Part shown: in pieces, positions 19,191 to 30,847 of the stretch
Numbering within the stretch: the stretch's first letter is position 1
Layout of the letters: every line of letters starts with the position of its first letter
Assembly (NCBI GenBank): GCA_022410635.1
Contig: JAJVDF010000231.1
Span: 674,694-738,693, forward strand
DNA length: 64,000 nt
Origin: Tretioscincus oriximinensis
Lineage: Eukaryota > Chordata > Lepidosauria > Squamata > Gymnophthalmidae
Direction: 5' to 3'
Notes under the pieces: model-generated
The model's input: only the letters and a program-made list of their open reading frames with translations
What the model was told of the DNA's origin: nothing
Database searches by the model: none
Made by a program: the position numbers and the translations under genes

Positions 19191-20626
19191 AGTTGCCCTA
19201 AAGTAACACTCTGTCTATATGAAGAGGGAGCTGCATGTTCCGGACGTTGCCTCAGGTCATTCACAGGCTACAGAGTTTCAAATGGACACAGAAACCCCAA
19301 CCCTGAAACCTAAGAGGCTCTGTGCCTTGTGGTCTCTCTTCACAGCAGAGGCATGAGAGGGAATCTTCAGCCTTCTGAATCTCCATTTACCTTCCCCAGC
19401 CCTTTGAGCAATGTTTCATCTAATGACAATTTGGAAGTTAATGCTTCATGGGACCAACTTAAATATATTTATTTTCATTGACTTCTGAGCCAACCGCTAT
19501 CCAACAACTGCTTCCGTAGATATCCGATGTGTAGATGAAAAGAGCCTTTTCTTTGGTGGCCCTCAGACTCTCCTTTATATGTCAATTTCAGAGAAATAGC
19601 CATGTTAGTCTAGTAGAAAGTCCAGCCAGGGGGCTTGTAGCAATTTAGAGGCTAACAGTAGAAAAGTAGGTGGCATTGGCATTAGCTTTCATAGACACGT
19701 TTACTTCTTCAGATGCTAAGGGGCCAATATCAAGAACAGCTTTATAGGAAACTGTGTTTGGGAGATGACAAAGCACAGGTGATGAACTCCAGGTGAGAAC
19801 ATCAATTTAAGTAGCAGAAATTAATCCTCTCAAGTGAAAAAAATTGCCTGGAGCAGCAAGAGGCATTTGGCTGATAGTGCATCAATCAAATACTTCACAG
19901 GTATTATAAAAATTTATAATGATCCAGGATAACAGAGATAATGATTTCCTGGCCCATTATACATTTTAAACCAAATTTTAAACATAGAAGTATTTGTTGT
20001 ATTTTTTTAAATTAAGAAACCCAACATTTTTCAACTGCAAAGATTTTTCATTGCTGCTAAGTGTCTTTTGAAAAACCAAGATGACTTCGCTATCTCTTAT
20101 GCAAACAACTTCCAGTTTCCTCTGTGATCTTGTTCCTGACGTCATTCCCTATCCGTCATCCCTCTAACATTCCCTTGCTTCCTGGAAAACTTTGTTCTTA
20201 TCACCCATATGCTCCTCTGGAGAAAACAGGGCCAGAAAAAGTAACGTACGAAAGATAAATAAACAAAATATTTAAAATGTGGACCCCAGAGTGAGCTTCT
20301 AGGAATTTTTCTGGAAGTCCTGGCCAAATCTGAAGCCATGTTGCTTCTTAAAGCCAGACGGACAAATTCCAGAGCACAGCTGCTAATCACACACCCCATA
20401 TTCCCCAAGCAGAAGTATTTATATACTGAATGGGAGGTTAATACAGAGTCAAAGAATAAATGTCAAATTCCAAAAGCAACACAGAGCAGGTCCCAAAAGA
20501 AACCAAAGTTTATAGGTATTGAAATGTCGTCGTGGAGCTACTGATACAACAATCATTTCCACACAAGAGGCCTCTGTATGGATAAAGAATCCCTGTTGGC
20601 AGCAGGATGGCCTTTACGCCACGTGG

Positions 20627-20710
20627 CCTTATTCCAGAATATATCTTACTATATGGGCCTACAGTCTGCAAATTAGCACAGACTATGGCAGGCTGCTGTA
20701 GTCACCATTA
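20627..20710. mobile_element. Short MITE-like element, copy 2 (partial)
   Basis: CCTTATTCCAGAATATATCT at the left and ACAGACTATGGCAGGCTG at the right match the terminal and internal blocks of the elements at 2314-2430 and 62082-62171. The right terminal repeat is not recognisable. Confidence 0.4.
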
Positions 20711-21352
20711 GCTGGCAGACAGCAGGCTCCTTTTCTGATATATAATCTGAAATAAAACTGAGTGCTGAAAAGGCCAAAATGGCCGAGTTTGCATGAGGGG
20801 AAAAAACAGGAGCGAAAGCTGTGNATCTGAGCTGGTTACACGCGCTTTCCTTAGAATCCAAGTGCAAAATGCACTGGACATGCTCAGTCTGCCCAGCAAT
20901 GCACTTTCTGAGCGGAGTTTGCTCAGAAGGCTGTTGCAAGTGCACTCTGGCGATGATTCTGCTGTGAGCTCCGGTGGGAGGAAGGACCACATAGCTGGTC
21001 CTTGGAGGTCTTCTGGGAAAGGTAGAGGAACCTCCAAAGGCTGGAGTCCAGGGCAGCAACAGATCTAAGCAGATTTCCTGCCTGTCCCACCTACCTTTTC
21101 TCCTGTTTGGAACACTTCTGGATTCACAGCTGGAAATGAGGGAATCAGAGCAACATTGAGAGGTCACTGGAAGATCAAATACTGAAGCTGAAGCTTTAAT
21201 ACTTTGGCCACATAATGAGAAGAAAGGCCTCAATGAAAAAGCAGGTAAAAGGTAAAGGAGATAGCAACTCTCCTTCATATGGTCACTGTAAGAATAAAAG
21301 GGAAGGGAAAAGGNTGGAGGTGATTCTCAATCAAAACATCAACGAAAGATAC

Positions 21353-21492
21353 CTGGTTGCCAATAGAGGGTAGGAATGAACAGGACTAAACCAAGCCTCC
21401 TTGATCCGGGGCATGTTATCATACATCAGGAGATCCTTCTCGGTAAGGACAACAAGGACCGCTTTCCAATGTTTCTCATTTTCTCCCAGCAC
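21353..21492 (-). CDS. SNTB1: SNTB1 coding exon (PH2 domain, N-terminal half)
   Basis: On the minus strand the exon reads VLGENEKHWKAVLVVLTEKD, LLMYDNMPRIKEAWFSPVHS and YPLLAT plus two bases of Arg. Human SNTB1, as remembered, has VPGESKKQWKPALVVLTEKDLLIYDSMPRRKEAWFSPVHTYPLLATR. The exon is 140 bp, phase 0 at its start and with two bases (AG) left over, which the next exon completes with G. The acceptor is CTGTTTTCTGCAG (21493 upward) and the donor ACCAG|GTATCT at 21353/21352. It forms the first strands of the second pleckstrin-homology domain, a membrane- and partner-binding module. Confidence 0.95.
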
Positions 21493-21639
21493 CTGCAGAA
21501 AACAGATCAACAACAAATAATTGCCCATTAATCAAGATGCAATAAAACAGACCAGGAGATTATAGCTGTGGGAACAGATTGTTTGATTCGATATGGGCCA
21601 TGGGTCTGATGCAATGGGGTCTGTACCAATTGGTACAGT

Positions 21640-21972
21640 GGTACCATGGTTAAGAGCTCTGGTGTTTCCTCAGAGATTCTAAGTTCAAAGCACTGTGTTG
21701 GCTATAAAGCACAGTGAGTGCCCTCTACTGCCCTCAGCTCTAGCCAACCCAGCTATTTGAAAGCAAGAAACTGCAGTTAGATAAATGGGGACGTGGTGGT
21801 GAATATAGAATCTAAGCTTTTGGCCAAAAAATAAATTTGTAAGCCTCTTTGAGTCCCTTCAGGTGAGAAAAGCAATGTATAAAACCNCAGTTCTTTCTTC
21901 TTTCCTCCTTCCTCCTTCTCCTCTTTCTCCTTCTTCTTTTTTTCCCTCCTCCTCCTTCTTATTCTTCTTCAG
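21640..21972 (+). mobile_element. SINE family B with long CT-rich tail
   Basis: The tRNA-like head (GGTACCATGGTTAAGAGCTC), body (CTCTAGCCAACCCAGCTATT) and tail (GAGTCCCTTCAGGTGAGAAA) are present. A degenerate TTC/CTC tract follows at 21892-21972. One N lies at 21887. Confidence 0.8.
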
Positions 21973-22593
21973 CAGATACTGCTCGAAAGGTTCTTTTCTG
22001 CACTGGACAATCTGTGTGGTTTCTTTTGTTTTACCAAAATGAACAAGACAGAAATTTGCATGAAACTACACAAATGTAGTCTGCAAGGATACAACTCTAC
22101 AAATAATGGCTGAAACAGAATTACAATTCATCCTTCTCAGGACATTGCTAGCGTGCATTTCTAAGGCTGATGGTCTCTCTTCTTAAAATGTTGTTAAAAG
22201 ACAGATGCNATTATTTTCTCTCTCTTTCCAAGACTGGGGCCCTTCCGACACGGATGAAGTTTAAAATATCATCCATACTTTTCTCTGAATTAAATGCAAG
22301 GTTAACAGGACGAGGTAACTGATGTTGGAACTGTGGTCAACGCAGTCAGGTAAATTTGTTTTTGGTTTCTACTAGAATGTAAGAACACCTAAGGAGCCAA
22401 AGTGGCATCTCCATTGGGCATCAAAGGTAAAATCTCCCACCTGCTCTTGACTCCCTGAAGTGAGTTTTAAAGGTATCTTGTCTGCTTTTTCAAGCTAGAG
22501 GCAATACCTAGGCTTCCATTCTAGNAGCCATTGATACAAAATAACAAAACACCGTACCTCAATTCCATTATTTCCTGTAAACTGGCAGGCATA

Positions 22594-22904
22594 TCTGTAN
22601 ATATAATAAAAGGTGCATCAAAGTGTCCAAGATTCCAAGGTACAACGACCAATGGCAGGGCTCGGAACTTTGGCAATTTCCAAACACCAATGACAGGGCT
22701 CAGAACTTTGGCAGGCTCCAGGGAGGAAGCGAGGAAAATAAGCAGGAAAGGAGAAAAGAGAGAAGGAAGAAAAGAAAGGAGAGAAGAAGGATGGAGAAAA
22801 GGAAGGAAGGAAAGAGGTAAGGGAGAAGGAAAGGTGGAGGCATAGGAGGGANAAAAGGCTACAGCCTATTGCATTACCATAACGCAACGGGCTAATTCTG
22901 CTAG
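22594..22904 (+). mobile_element. Helitron-like non-autonomous element, copy 1
   Basis: The 5' end reads TCTGTANATATAATAAAAGG, close to the TC...ATATAATAAAAG start of vertebrate Helitrons. The 3' end has an imperfect hairpin (GCCTATTGCATTACC pairing with ATAACGCAACGGGC) about 10 bases before a terminal CTAG. The element lies between A (22593) and T (22905), the Helitron target. The interior has repeats of a CCAATGRCAGGGCTC unit and a purine-rich tract at 22735-22858. No coding capacity. Confidence 0.75.
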
Positions 22905-23276
22905 TTCAACTATAATTAAAATTTGATATACAAATTATGTCACATTAGTATGTTGCATATTTAAACAGGCATCCTGGGTATAGAAACAAAAGCAACTGTT
23001 GTGAAATGATCTCATACATTTATTTATGTGATGATTTTTATTTTACCTGTACGATGATTTTTAGCCTGTTACCCCCAGGCTGAGGTAACAGACGTGATAA
23101 AAACATTATAAAATAAATTCTACTATAAAGAGAAGAGGAAAAAACTAGCAAAAACAGGGGAATAAAAGTGTTTTCACTAAAAACTGAAAGCTCATCTGTG
23201 AAGATGCCTAACCTATTCTCACAGGAAGACTAGTTTAAAGAAAAGACTTTGGCTCAATATACACTGGGCCTTATTG

Positions 23277-23665
23277 TGTTCCAGAGTTTTATTTATTTAT
23301 ACTTATACCCACCCTTTACCCAATGGTCTCAGGGTGGTCCACAACAAAGGAAAAAATACCAAATCAACATTTTGAAAACAATATCTGAAGATGGAAAAGA
23401 AAACGGCATTTCTTCAACCAACAAAGGTGCACCTTCAAATATCTGCAGAAAGAATACAATGAGGGTGAATGATGTAGCTTGAGGGGGAGGATATCACATA
23501 GTCTGAGAGGCAACCATTGAGAAGGCCCTGCCATGGGTTCCCACTCCATTTTCTGTTGAGAAGGGTGGTACAACCAACAGGGCCTTTGCTGCCGATCTTA
23601 AGGCATGAGCAGGTTGATATGCAAGAAGGTGTTCCTTTAGGTATTAGGACCCAAGTTATTTGTAT
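23277..23665 (-). mobile_element. L2-like LINE, reverse orientation
   Basis: On the minus strand it ends with a TAAATAAATAAA-type tail preceded by the L2 3' hairpin region (GGTCTCAGGGTGGTCCACAA on the plus strand at 23322). The upstream part has blocks shared with 46.1-46.4 kb (CTTGAGGGGGAG, ATAGTCTG, CCATGGGTTCC-like). Heavily decayed. Confidence 0.6.
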
Positions 23666-23805
23666 CCAAGACACCTAATGCTATGCGAACAGCAGGTCTC
23701 TTAGAGCCCCTTCTGAAACAGAATAAGGCCTAGTACATTTTGAACTTAAGGTCTTGGTCACAAATGTGCTTTTGAACAATCTTCTGTACTAAACCAGAAA
23801 AGGAA

Positions 23806-23881
23806 TAAAAAAGTGGGGAATTGAACTGGGAGACTACCAGATAGGAGCCCAACACTCTAACCACTACACCAAACTGTAGCG
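23806..23881 (-). mobile_element. SINE family A, tRNA-like head only, reverse
   Basis: GTGGGGAATTGAACTGGGAG and CTCTAACCACTACACCAAAC are the reversed B-box and A-box regions. The 3' part of the element is missing. Confidence 0.75.
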
Positions 23882-23931
23882 GACCGTTATTTTATGCATG
23901 ACTGTACCCACATATCTGATAATGGCAATAG

Positions 23932-24216
23932 TCTATATTAATAAACCGCATTGCGGCAATCGACCTTCTAAGCAAAGTGATGACACAATTAGTGTCCTTG
24001 AATGCACACNATTGGCCAATTGCCGCTAAATCTGCCTCCTTTGACATGGCTGCCACCTCCCACTCCAACCTGTGGCATGACCATACATGACTGCTGTGAC
24101 CCACCAGAGCCCTGTAACCCCCAGCCCGAGCCATTGGAGTTCCACATCAGGCCCATGCTGCCCGGAGCACCCATGCACGTAAGCCAAGTCTGAATTTGTA
24201 AGGCTTTAACGACTAC
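23932..24216 (+). mobile_element. Possible Helitron-like element, second family, copy 1
   Basis: It starts TCTATATTAATAAACCGCAT, has ATTGGCCAATTGCCGCTAAA internally, and ends near GCTTTAACGACTAC. The segment at 45.2-45.5 kb shares all three blocks in the same order. The ends resemble but do not prove a Helitron. Confidence 0.35.
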
Positions 24217-24218
24217 GA

Positions 24219-24300
24219 GTAGTAGTAGTAGCAGCGGCAATAATAATAATAATAACAACAACAACAACAACAATCATNAACATTATCATCATCATGATTG
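24219..24300. repeat. Compound trinucleotide microsatellite
   Basis: AGT units pass into AAT, then AAC, then ATC units over about 80 bp, with one N at 24278. Confidence 0.9.
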
Positions 24301-24317
24301 AAGTGGTTTCTAATACA

Positions 24318-25105
24318 GAGCTCAGAACTAGAAAAGGTGGAACTAGAGGAAGTGCAGAAAAAAGGCAACAAGAATGATCAAGAGGCTGGAGCACCTCCCT
24401 CCCTTATTAAGTCAGTCTGCAATGTCAGGCCTTCTTCAGCCTCAAACACAGCATTTAAGAGAGAATCTGATTGAAGTGTATAAAATCAAGGATGGATAAG
24501 GTGAATAGAGAAAAAATATTTTCTCTATTCCACAACACTAGGACCAGGGGGCATTCCTTGAAACTGATGGGCGAAAGAATGAAGAGGGTCATTGTTCTGT
24601 GGAATTTACTTTCAGAAGAGGTGGGGCTAGCTAGCAAGCTAGCTAGCTTTAAGACAGGATTAGACAGATTCATGGAAGCCAAGGGTATAAATAGCTACAG
24701 TACTAGGATGGATTTCTTGATGCTGCCTCTGGGATGGAGCAACAGGCAATATTTCTGAGGTACCATTTGCAGGGAGTCGAGAACAGGTGAAGATTTTGCC
24801 TTCTTCTGTTTCAGACTGGCCAGGTGCAATTGGTGGGCCACTGTGTGAGACAGAATGCTGTTCTAGAGTAGGCTGATCAGATGACCCCTTGGGGGNGGGG
24901 NNNNAAANCCNNNTTTNGGGNNNCNNCCNGNTTTTNNNNNNGNAANNTTTTTTTAAAAAAATCTTTTTTGTGAATTTTTTTTCCTCAGCAAAAACCAGGA
25001 GGCACCCCAAAACCGGGTTTCCACCCCCCCCAGGGGGTCATCTGGTCAGCCTAGTCTAGATGGAGTGTGGCCCCATTCAGCAGGGCTCCGCTTTTGTTCN
25101 AATGC
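24318..25105 (+). mobile_element. CR1-like LINE 3' part, with a fold-back element inserted
   Basis: The plus strand starts at AGCTCAGAACTAGAAAAGGT and encodes DKVNREKIFSLFHNTRTRGH and RVIVLWNLLSEEV, the conserved end of CR1 ORF2. It then runs through the 3' untranslated part to CAGCAGGGCTCCG near 25090. A palindromic element interrupts it at about 24869-25053. Confidence 0.8.
24869..25053. mobile_element. Fold-back (palindromic) element, copy 2, one arm partly N
   Basis: Ends TAGGCTGATCAGATGACCCC and GGGGTCATCTGGTCAGCCTA are inverted repeats matching copy 1 at 3440-3590. The left arm between 24896 and 24948 is a mosaic of called bases and Ns, while the right arm is fully called. The called bases agree position by position with copy 1. 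Flanks TTCTAGAG and GTCTAGAT (6 of 8) may be a target duplication inside the CR1. Confidence 0.75.
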
Positions 25106-26754
25106 CGTTTCCTTAATTAAACGGAGTTAATTTAGAAGTTTAAAAGGAGTTGTGTGATGGGAAATGAAAGAACGTCCTCAGAAACTGAGACCCTCTCACT
25201 CCTCCCTCTCCAATTCGCTCACATCCAGGCCATTTCTCGTGGAGTTGATTAGCAGCGACAGCCGTAAGCACAGGATGCGAATACTTCCTGCCCGGCAGGA
25301 AACTTGGCCATGCGCTACCTTTGACCCTGGCAGCAATGAATGAGGCAATACTTTGAGAACTATTTCAAGAGGGAGAAAAAAGAAAACAAGCGGCTGCATT
25401 TTTATTTCTAATCTCTTCCTGATCCCATTGCGCAGTACAATGCGGGCTTCTGTCGCTATCAGATCTGGGCGTTAGCCAAAGCATACAACGCTCCCCAAAG
25501 GGCACAATATGAGTGGCTCTAAGTACCTAACAAAAACAAGGACGGGAAGTACTGAGGAAGCAGCATTGGACAGCTTTGCTTGGGACGCTCTTACTACACT
25601 GGGGCACAAGCAGAACACTGAAAAGAGGAGGCAGAAGGAAGGCAAAGAAATGCTTTTGTCTTGGGGTACAGCACTGGTGACATTAAAAGCTGCAGGGTGG
25701 CTGCTGAGAGAGCCCCAGTGGCAGCATCAAGGAAGGGCAAAGTCATGTCTCTACTNTGGCTGTGTTGAATGCACTATAAATAACCCAACAGGCCAACAAG
25801 AAGAAGACAGATCTGGAGATGGTGGAGGAACATATTTCTCTTATTCTGTGCCCTGAAATATGAAAAAAATTAGACATAAAATTTGAAGACGTTTTGCAGA
25901 TCAGCGACAGAGAATTTCCTTTACTTGCAGAAAGCTCCAGGTNCATCAATCAGAGAGAAGATATTGGTCCTGTCCCCACGGAGCCCAAAGAGACATGGTG
26001 GTGCAAGATCTTCTCGCACAGGAATGTTCTTATCTGCAATCTGGAACATTTGGAAGCTGTCAGACAGAGAAAGGAGATCTCCTGCCTCCTTGCTCTGGTA
26101 CAGACACGTTTGCTTCACTTTCAGCTTATAAAAAACACTTCCAAATCCAGAAGCTCACCGCGCCGAGGAAAGACTGCCTGTTAGCTCTCTGACAGTTCCA
26201 GCTACGTCTTAGNACTGACATCATATTTTAAGCCATTTTTAAAAGATCACCCACATAATCGTAAGACCTCGCCTTGAGGACTAAGCCGTATCTATGTGAA
26301 CAGCAGTTTTTTAAGTCACCAAAGTCTAATGTGCTTTCACTCCTGCCCTTCTACAGCTTCACACATTCACTGACAGAGANGAGCATTTTCCACAGCAAAT
26401 ATTCCCATCAGGCAAGGGGGACTGATTGCTTACAGCTCTTCTGTGTGGCTGACACTCCCCTCCCTAAATTTTTCCATGTCAGTGGCTCACATCTTCCAGC
26501 TCATCTGCAGACTGACGGAATTATGTACACAAATTTAAAATAACAGATTCACAAAAATAATAAAGTGCAACTGTGAGACCTCATGGTAGCAACAGTTTAG
26601 TACGTCTGCTGGAAGGAANGGTTCTTCCATTGACTGTTGATCTAGGGGAAAACGGAGGTGAGATGGCTTCCACAGGGGATGGCTGAGGATGTGATGGACA
26701 GATACTGTCACGAAGGCAACCAATATAAATGGCCTGGTGGTTCATTGAGTCACA

Positions 26755-27046
26755 AAGGAGGAGGAGGGTCTTGTTTGTACCTGACCTTCTTACTTGAAGG
26801 GACTTGTGGCACAAAAAGTTAATTTTTGACTGAAGGCTTGCATCAATTCTCTCTTTCCTACCAGATTAGTGGTGCTACTCGTTATTCTACTTGAAATGAA
26901 GATTGCAAATCTACTTTCTTTCAAACAACTGAGTTGGCTGAAGCTGAGGCCAGCAGTGGGAGTGCAACCCTCTCTACAGGGGTTCGAGACCAGATATCTC
27001 AGCTAAAAGACCATCTCTTAACGACTGCGCCATNCGTGCCTCTTTT
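26755..27046 (-). mobile_element. SINE family B, reverse orientation
   Basis: From the reversed tail (GGAGGAGGAGGGTCTTG, then CTTGAAGGGACTTGTGGC) through the body (CTACTTGAAATGAAGATTGC) to the head (CTTAACGACTGCGCCATNCG, giving GGCACG at the extreme 5' end). Near full length, one N at 27034. Confidence 0.85.
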
Positions 27047-27498
27047 TTGCCACGTTGGTGGAACTGGCAAAAAGATTGGGATGGCNAACTTGACAGACCC
27101 AACATTACTTCTGGCCTCTGCAAGTTTTCCCTCTCAGACAGACTAGGGCTATGTCTAGACAGGATCAATAATCCACTTGAAAATCAAATTCCAGTTGATC
27201 TATATATATTAAAAAATGTGTTTAGATTTTCAGAATGTATGTGCTTTGTGGAACTGCACATTGCCTAACTCTCTAAGGTTTTTAAAATTGTCACAAGTGG
27301 TTCTTCTTAAGGCAGAGAATTTATTCTAAAAGTGGCATTCTTCTGATTTTCCAGATTGTTTAGTTATAATAAAATGCAGCTGAAGGATCTGACACTCCCT
27401 TCCTTGTGCAGGACTCCAGACTTTCCTTGTGCAAGACTCATTTGCTCTGGAGTCCCAGCGTCAGAATTGTATTGCTGATGCACTTATGAAAGAGATCA

Positions 27499-28003
27499 CA
27501 AACATAAGAACATAAGAAGAGACGTACTGGATCGGGCCACAGCCCATCAAGTCCAGCCTTCTGTCTCACACAGANNCCCACCAGATGCACCTGGGCAGTC
27601 TGGACAGAGGAAAGCAAAATATGCTCCTGTTCATGACTCCCTGCAAATGGTATTTCAGGAGTCCTGCCTGTTGCTCCATCCCGGAGGCAGCATCCAGACA
27701 TCCATCCTAGTATCCATTTATACCCTTGGTGTCCATAACCTGTCTTGAAACTATCCAAGCTGTTAGCTACCACTACCTCTTCAGGAAGTAAATTCCACAG
27801 GCCGATGACCCTCTGGGTGAAAAAATATTTTCTTTTGTCTGTTCTCACTTTTCTGCCCAACAGTTTTAAGGAGTGCCCTCTGGTCCTTGTGTTGTGTGAT
27901 AGAGAAAACATTTTTTCTCTATTCACCCTGTCCAGCCCGTGCATGATTTTGTACACTTCAATCAGATCACCCCTCAAACGTCTCCTTTCAAGGCTGAAGA
28001 TGA
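27499..28003 (-). mobile_element. CR1-like LINE 3' part, best preserved copy
   Basis: On the minus strand it encodes RRLRGDLIEVYKIMHGLDRV, NREKMFSLSHNTRTRGHSLK and YFFTQRVIGLWNLLPEEVV with no stop in the conserved block, then the 3' end with repeated TTATGTTC at 27500-27516. The block is the C-terminal extension of CR1/L3-type ORF2. It is 5' truncated. Confidence 0.9.
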
Positions 28004-28671
28004 AAATGAGTCCACTATCCCTAGTCAATGCGACCACTTCTACGAGACAAACATATGTTTTCACATGGAAAGGCATGTCGCACATTGTTAGCACATTTAC
28101 TTGTCGCTGTTGCTATTTTTTGAAGTCTCCTGCATAACAGTTATGTGGAGTTTTAAATTAGACATGGAGACAGTACAACGCACTGTTATTTCTTCCAGAT
28201 TATTGGACGAGGGAAGACTGGTAGGACTGTCAATCTTTAAACTGAAATCCTATTAAGAAATTACATGCTATCCGCCATAGAGACTTGGAAGCTTAGCACT
28301 TCTCGCTTGAAATTTCCCATTTTTTGAGATGGGTCCAGTATTTTTGCTACACACCCTCCCTGCATTCAGCGTCCTGAACGGTTGTTTCGTTACATGCTTG
28401 TCATTTTATGAATGCGAGAAGAAGCCTTATACGAAGTCACTGGTCCACTGCAGATTTTTCCAGAACTTCAGAGTTCTACCTGGAGCTGCCAAAAAACAAA
28501 CTTGGGAAAATTAACATGCAAAGCAGATTCTAATCCGCGTCGTTAAGAACTTTCCTGAATAAAAAGACTTTGTGACAACCTTTGCAGTTGGCTTGAAAGT
28601 GATGCCCTGCTATTAGACAAATTTATGAAGAACAAGTGCATTGATGGCTGCCAGTTGAGAGAGCAGGTAAG

Positions 28672-28975
28672 AAGTCTTGCTCAGAGGTTAAGAGACGCTC
28701 TTCTATGTGAGAGATCCGATCCCAAAGCCCTATGTTGGCCGTGGAGGGGGGTGAGCGCCCTCGAACGACCTCAGCCTCAGCCAACTCAGCTGTGAAAAAT
28801 AAAGATTTGTAATCTACATTTCAAGTAGATTCACTGGTACCACCACTAATCTGATGGGGAAGACAGACTAGATGTAAGCCTTCGAGTGAAAATTAACCTT
28901 GTAAACCACTCTAAGCCACTCTGGGTGGAGAATAAAAATGAGATTCTTCTTCTCTTTCTTCTTCTCCTTTCTCTT
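28672..28975 (+). mobile_element. SINE family B
   Basis: Head GCTCAGAGGTTAAGAGACGC with B-box-like GATCCCAAAGCCC, body CTCAGCCAACTCAGCTGTG and TAATCTGATGGGGAAGACAG, tail AGCCACTCTGGGTGGAGAAT and a TTCTTCTC end. Confidence 0.85.
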
Positions 28976-28977
28976 CA

Positions 28978-29215
28978 GCTTGAGGTGTCCAGAAGCAATT
29001 GGTGGGCTACTGCGTGAAACAGGAAGCTGGAAAGGGTTCTTTTAAGTTCTTATCAAATTCAGGGAAGACGAGTGCATTAATGGCTACTAAAATGGATGCC
29101 TCCAGATTCCACAGAAAGGCAGCTGGCCTCTAAAGGACATTGAGNGAGCGCTGAAAGCAGGGGAAGGTTTTCCCTTCTTCTGGTTGAGATGCTCAAAAGC
29201 AATCAGGCCACTTGA
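28978..29215 (+). mobile_element. CR1-like LINE 3' end fragments
   Basis: GCAATTGGTGGGCTACTGCG at 28997 and the AAAATGGATGCCTCCAGATT stretch at 29090 are parts of the CR1 3' region; the order suggests two overlapping fragments. The second ends around 29210. Confidence 0.6.
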
Positions 29216-30439
29216 TAGTCTCAAAATATTATTAGGTTGGGGATGACTCTTCCAATTTCATTGTAGCCAGATCGATTAAACCTCAATTTTGAAACTGTGG
29301 ACAAATGATAGAACCTTAATTGACACACAGGCTTTTAAATATAGACAGACAGACAGGCAGACACGTTCTGGATAGAAATATCTGCATGTCTTTTCCTTTC
29401 CTTGTGCTGAAATCTCAGAGTCAGATCCATCTGTGAAGCCAACTTCTTGGTCATGAGTCATTTGAGGTAACAGGTGCATAACCATTATCAGATGGCAACT
29501 TGATCCCCAATTTTAAATACTTGGAGACCTTGTTCATTCTGCTGGAAGGGATCCCACACCATATCCCAGATCTGCTAGGCATTGGAATAGGTCCCCTGGC
29601 AACTAAAGTAAAAGTCCTTGAACTGTGTATAGAGCGACTTGGGTTGGGTGTTTTTCTAGGCAGAATGAAGAAATATGCATGAAAGCAAATGTAAAACAGC
29701 TGGGGACTAGGAACATACTTTCTCCTTAACAACTACAGATTTGGGGCACAATCATAAAAAAATGTAAATGCCCTCAGTTCCAAGTGAAAGCAAACTTATC
29801 ACCCCTAGAAGCTAGTAATATAAAACAGGCAGTCTAAGGGCCTGGTTCACAAACCATTTAACCTCCCTTGTTTACAGCTCACAGGTTAAACTGACAAAGC
29901 TGAACTTCATGGATTTTCTCAACAGCCCCACAAAAAAATTACATCTAAAGGTATAGATGTCCAGCCAATGTTCTCATATNGTCAATACAATAGCTGGCAT
30001 AGCATTAATCTGTGAGAGGTTATTATTTTTTTATCTATAGTGGCAACATCAAGAAGTAGGGAGTCATATCAAGATTTTCTGAAGGAATGTTACAAACCCA
30101 AGTTATACAAAATCAGGATTTTAATTATTCCCAGTACCAGATTACTGAAGATAAGAAATATCTATATATCAAATATAACTAACTGATGTGAACATATTAT
30201 TGAACAAAGCCAGNCTCTGCCAACATAAAAGATTTAAGTTATAAGAATAACAGTTGGTTTTGCAGAAATGAGAAGCATTATAACAATGTAGTTAGTGCTT
30301 TGGATACCCATTGTTTTTTATTATACTGTATATAAACATCTGTTCTGCACTAGCACACTAATTTACTGTAAATCTTGGAATAATGTCCAGAGTGAACAAG
30401 GCCTTAATTGTTTAAGATTCTGTCCTTAGGCTCTGAAGA

Positions 30440-30560
30440 AATGTTTTATTTATGCATTTCTATACTGCCCTATGCCCAAAGGCTTTAGGGCAGTTAACAC
30501 TAAAACCCGAATTAACATATTAAAGACAAAAATGTCTGAAAATGGGGACATTGTATAGGT
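30440..30560 (-). mobile_element. L2-like LINE 3' end, reverse
   Basis: TTTTATTTATGCATTTCTAT, then CTGCCCTATGCCCAAAGGCT and AGGGCAGTTAACA is the reversed L2-like 3' end seen also at 46.07 kb. Confidence 0.65.
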
Positions 30561-30671
30561 TTGAAATACCACCTCTCAAGATCCAGTGTTCAAATGAGTT
30601 ATGGTATCTCTGTTGAAATAACACTTTTGGGAGGACACCAGATGGAAGAAAACTTCACTAATCTAAGACCA

Positions 30672-30835
30672 CAAGAACATAAGAGGAGTTCTGCTGAACC
30701 AAGCCACAGTCTATTTAGATTCAGCATTTTGGACCACAAAGTGGCACAATAACTGTTTCTGGGCATTTCAGGCCCCAGAAGAAGGCAAAACCTTTACCTG
30801 TCCTTGACTCCAAATGGCATTTCGAGGAAAGAGAA
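30672..30835 (-). mobile_element. CR1-like LINE 3' end fragment
   Basis: AAGAACATAAGAGGAGTTCT, AGAAGAAGGCAAAACCTTTA and CCTTGACTCCAAATGGCATT are diverged but ordered pieces of the CR1 3' end. Confidence 0.7.
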
Positions 30836-30847
30836 GGGTAGCCAATG

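Larger units (their letters stand above)
15976..21352 (-). other. SNTB1: SNTB1 intron
   Basis: About 5.4 kb. It holds a truncated reverse SINE B (16320-16512), an unclassified repeat (17408-17540), an L2-like 3' end (17695-17745), an L1-like LINE fragment (17915-18530), a 431-bp hAT-type element (18752-19182) and a MITE-like fragment (20627-20710). Stretches 16513-17407, 19183-19568 and 19731-20626 show nothing I can name. A segment at 19569-19730 has the GTTAGTCTAGTAG...CTTCTTCAGATGC pattern of a widespread amniote repeat whose family I cannot fix. Confidence 0.75.

Noticed and set aside
20673..21278. A 201-residue minus-strand open frame between SNTB1 exons
   Set aside because: It contains an N, has no recognisable domain, overlaps other open frames on both strands, and has no splice relation to the adjacent SNTB1 exon phases.
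27438..28094. A 218-residue minus-strand open frame that looks like a host protein
   Set aside because: The conserved part is the C-terminus of CR1-type ORF2, repeated at several other sites in the window, and the ends run into LINE 3' UTR and flanking sequence.
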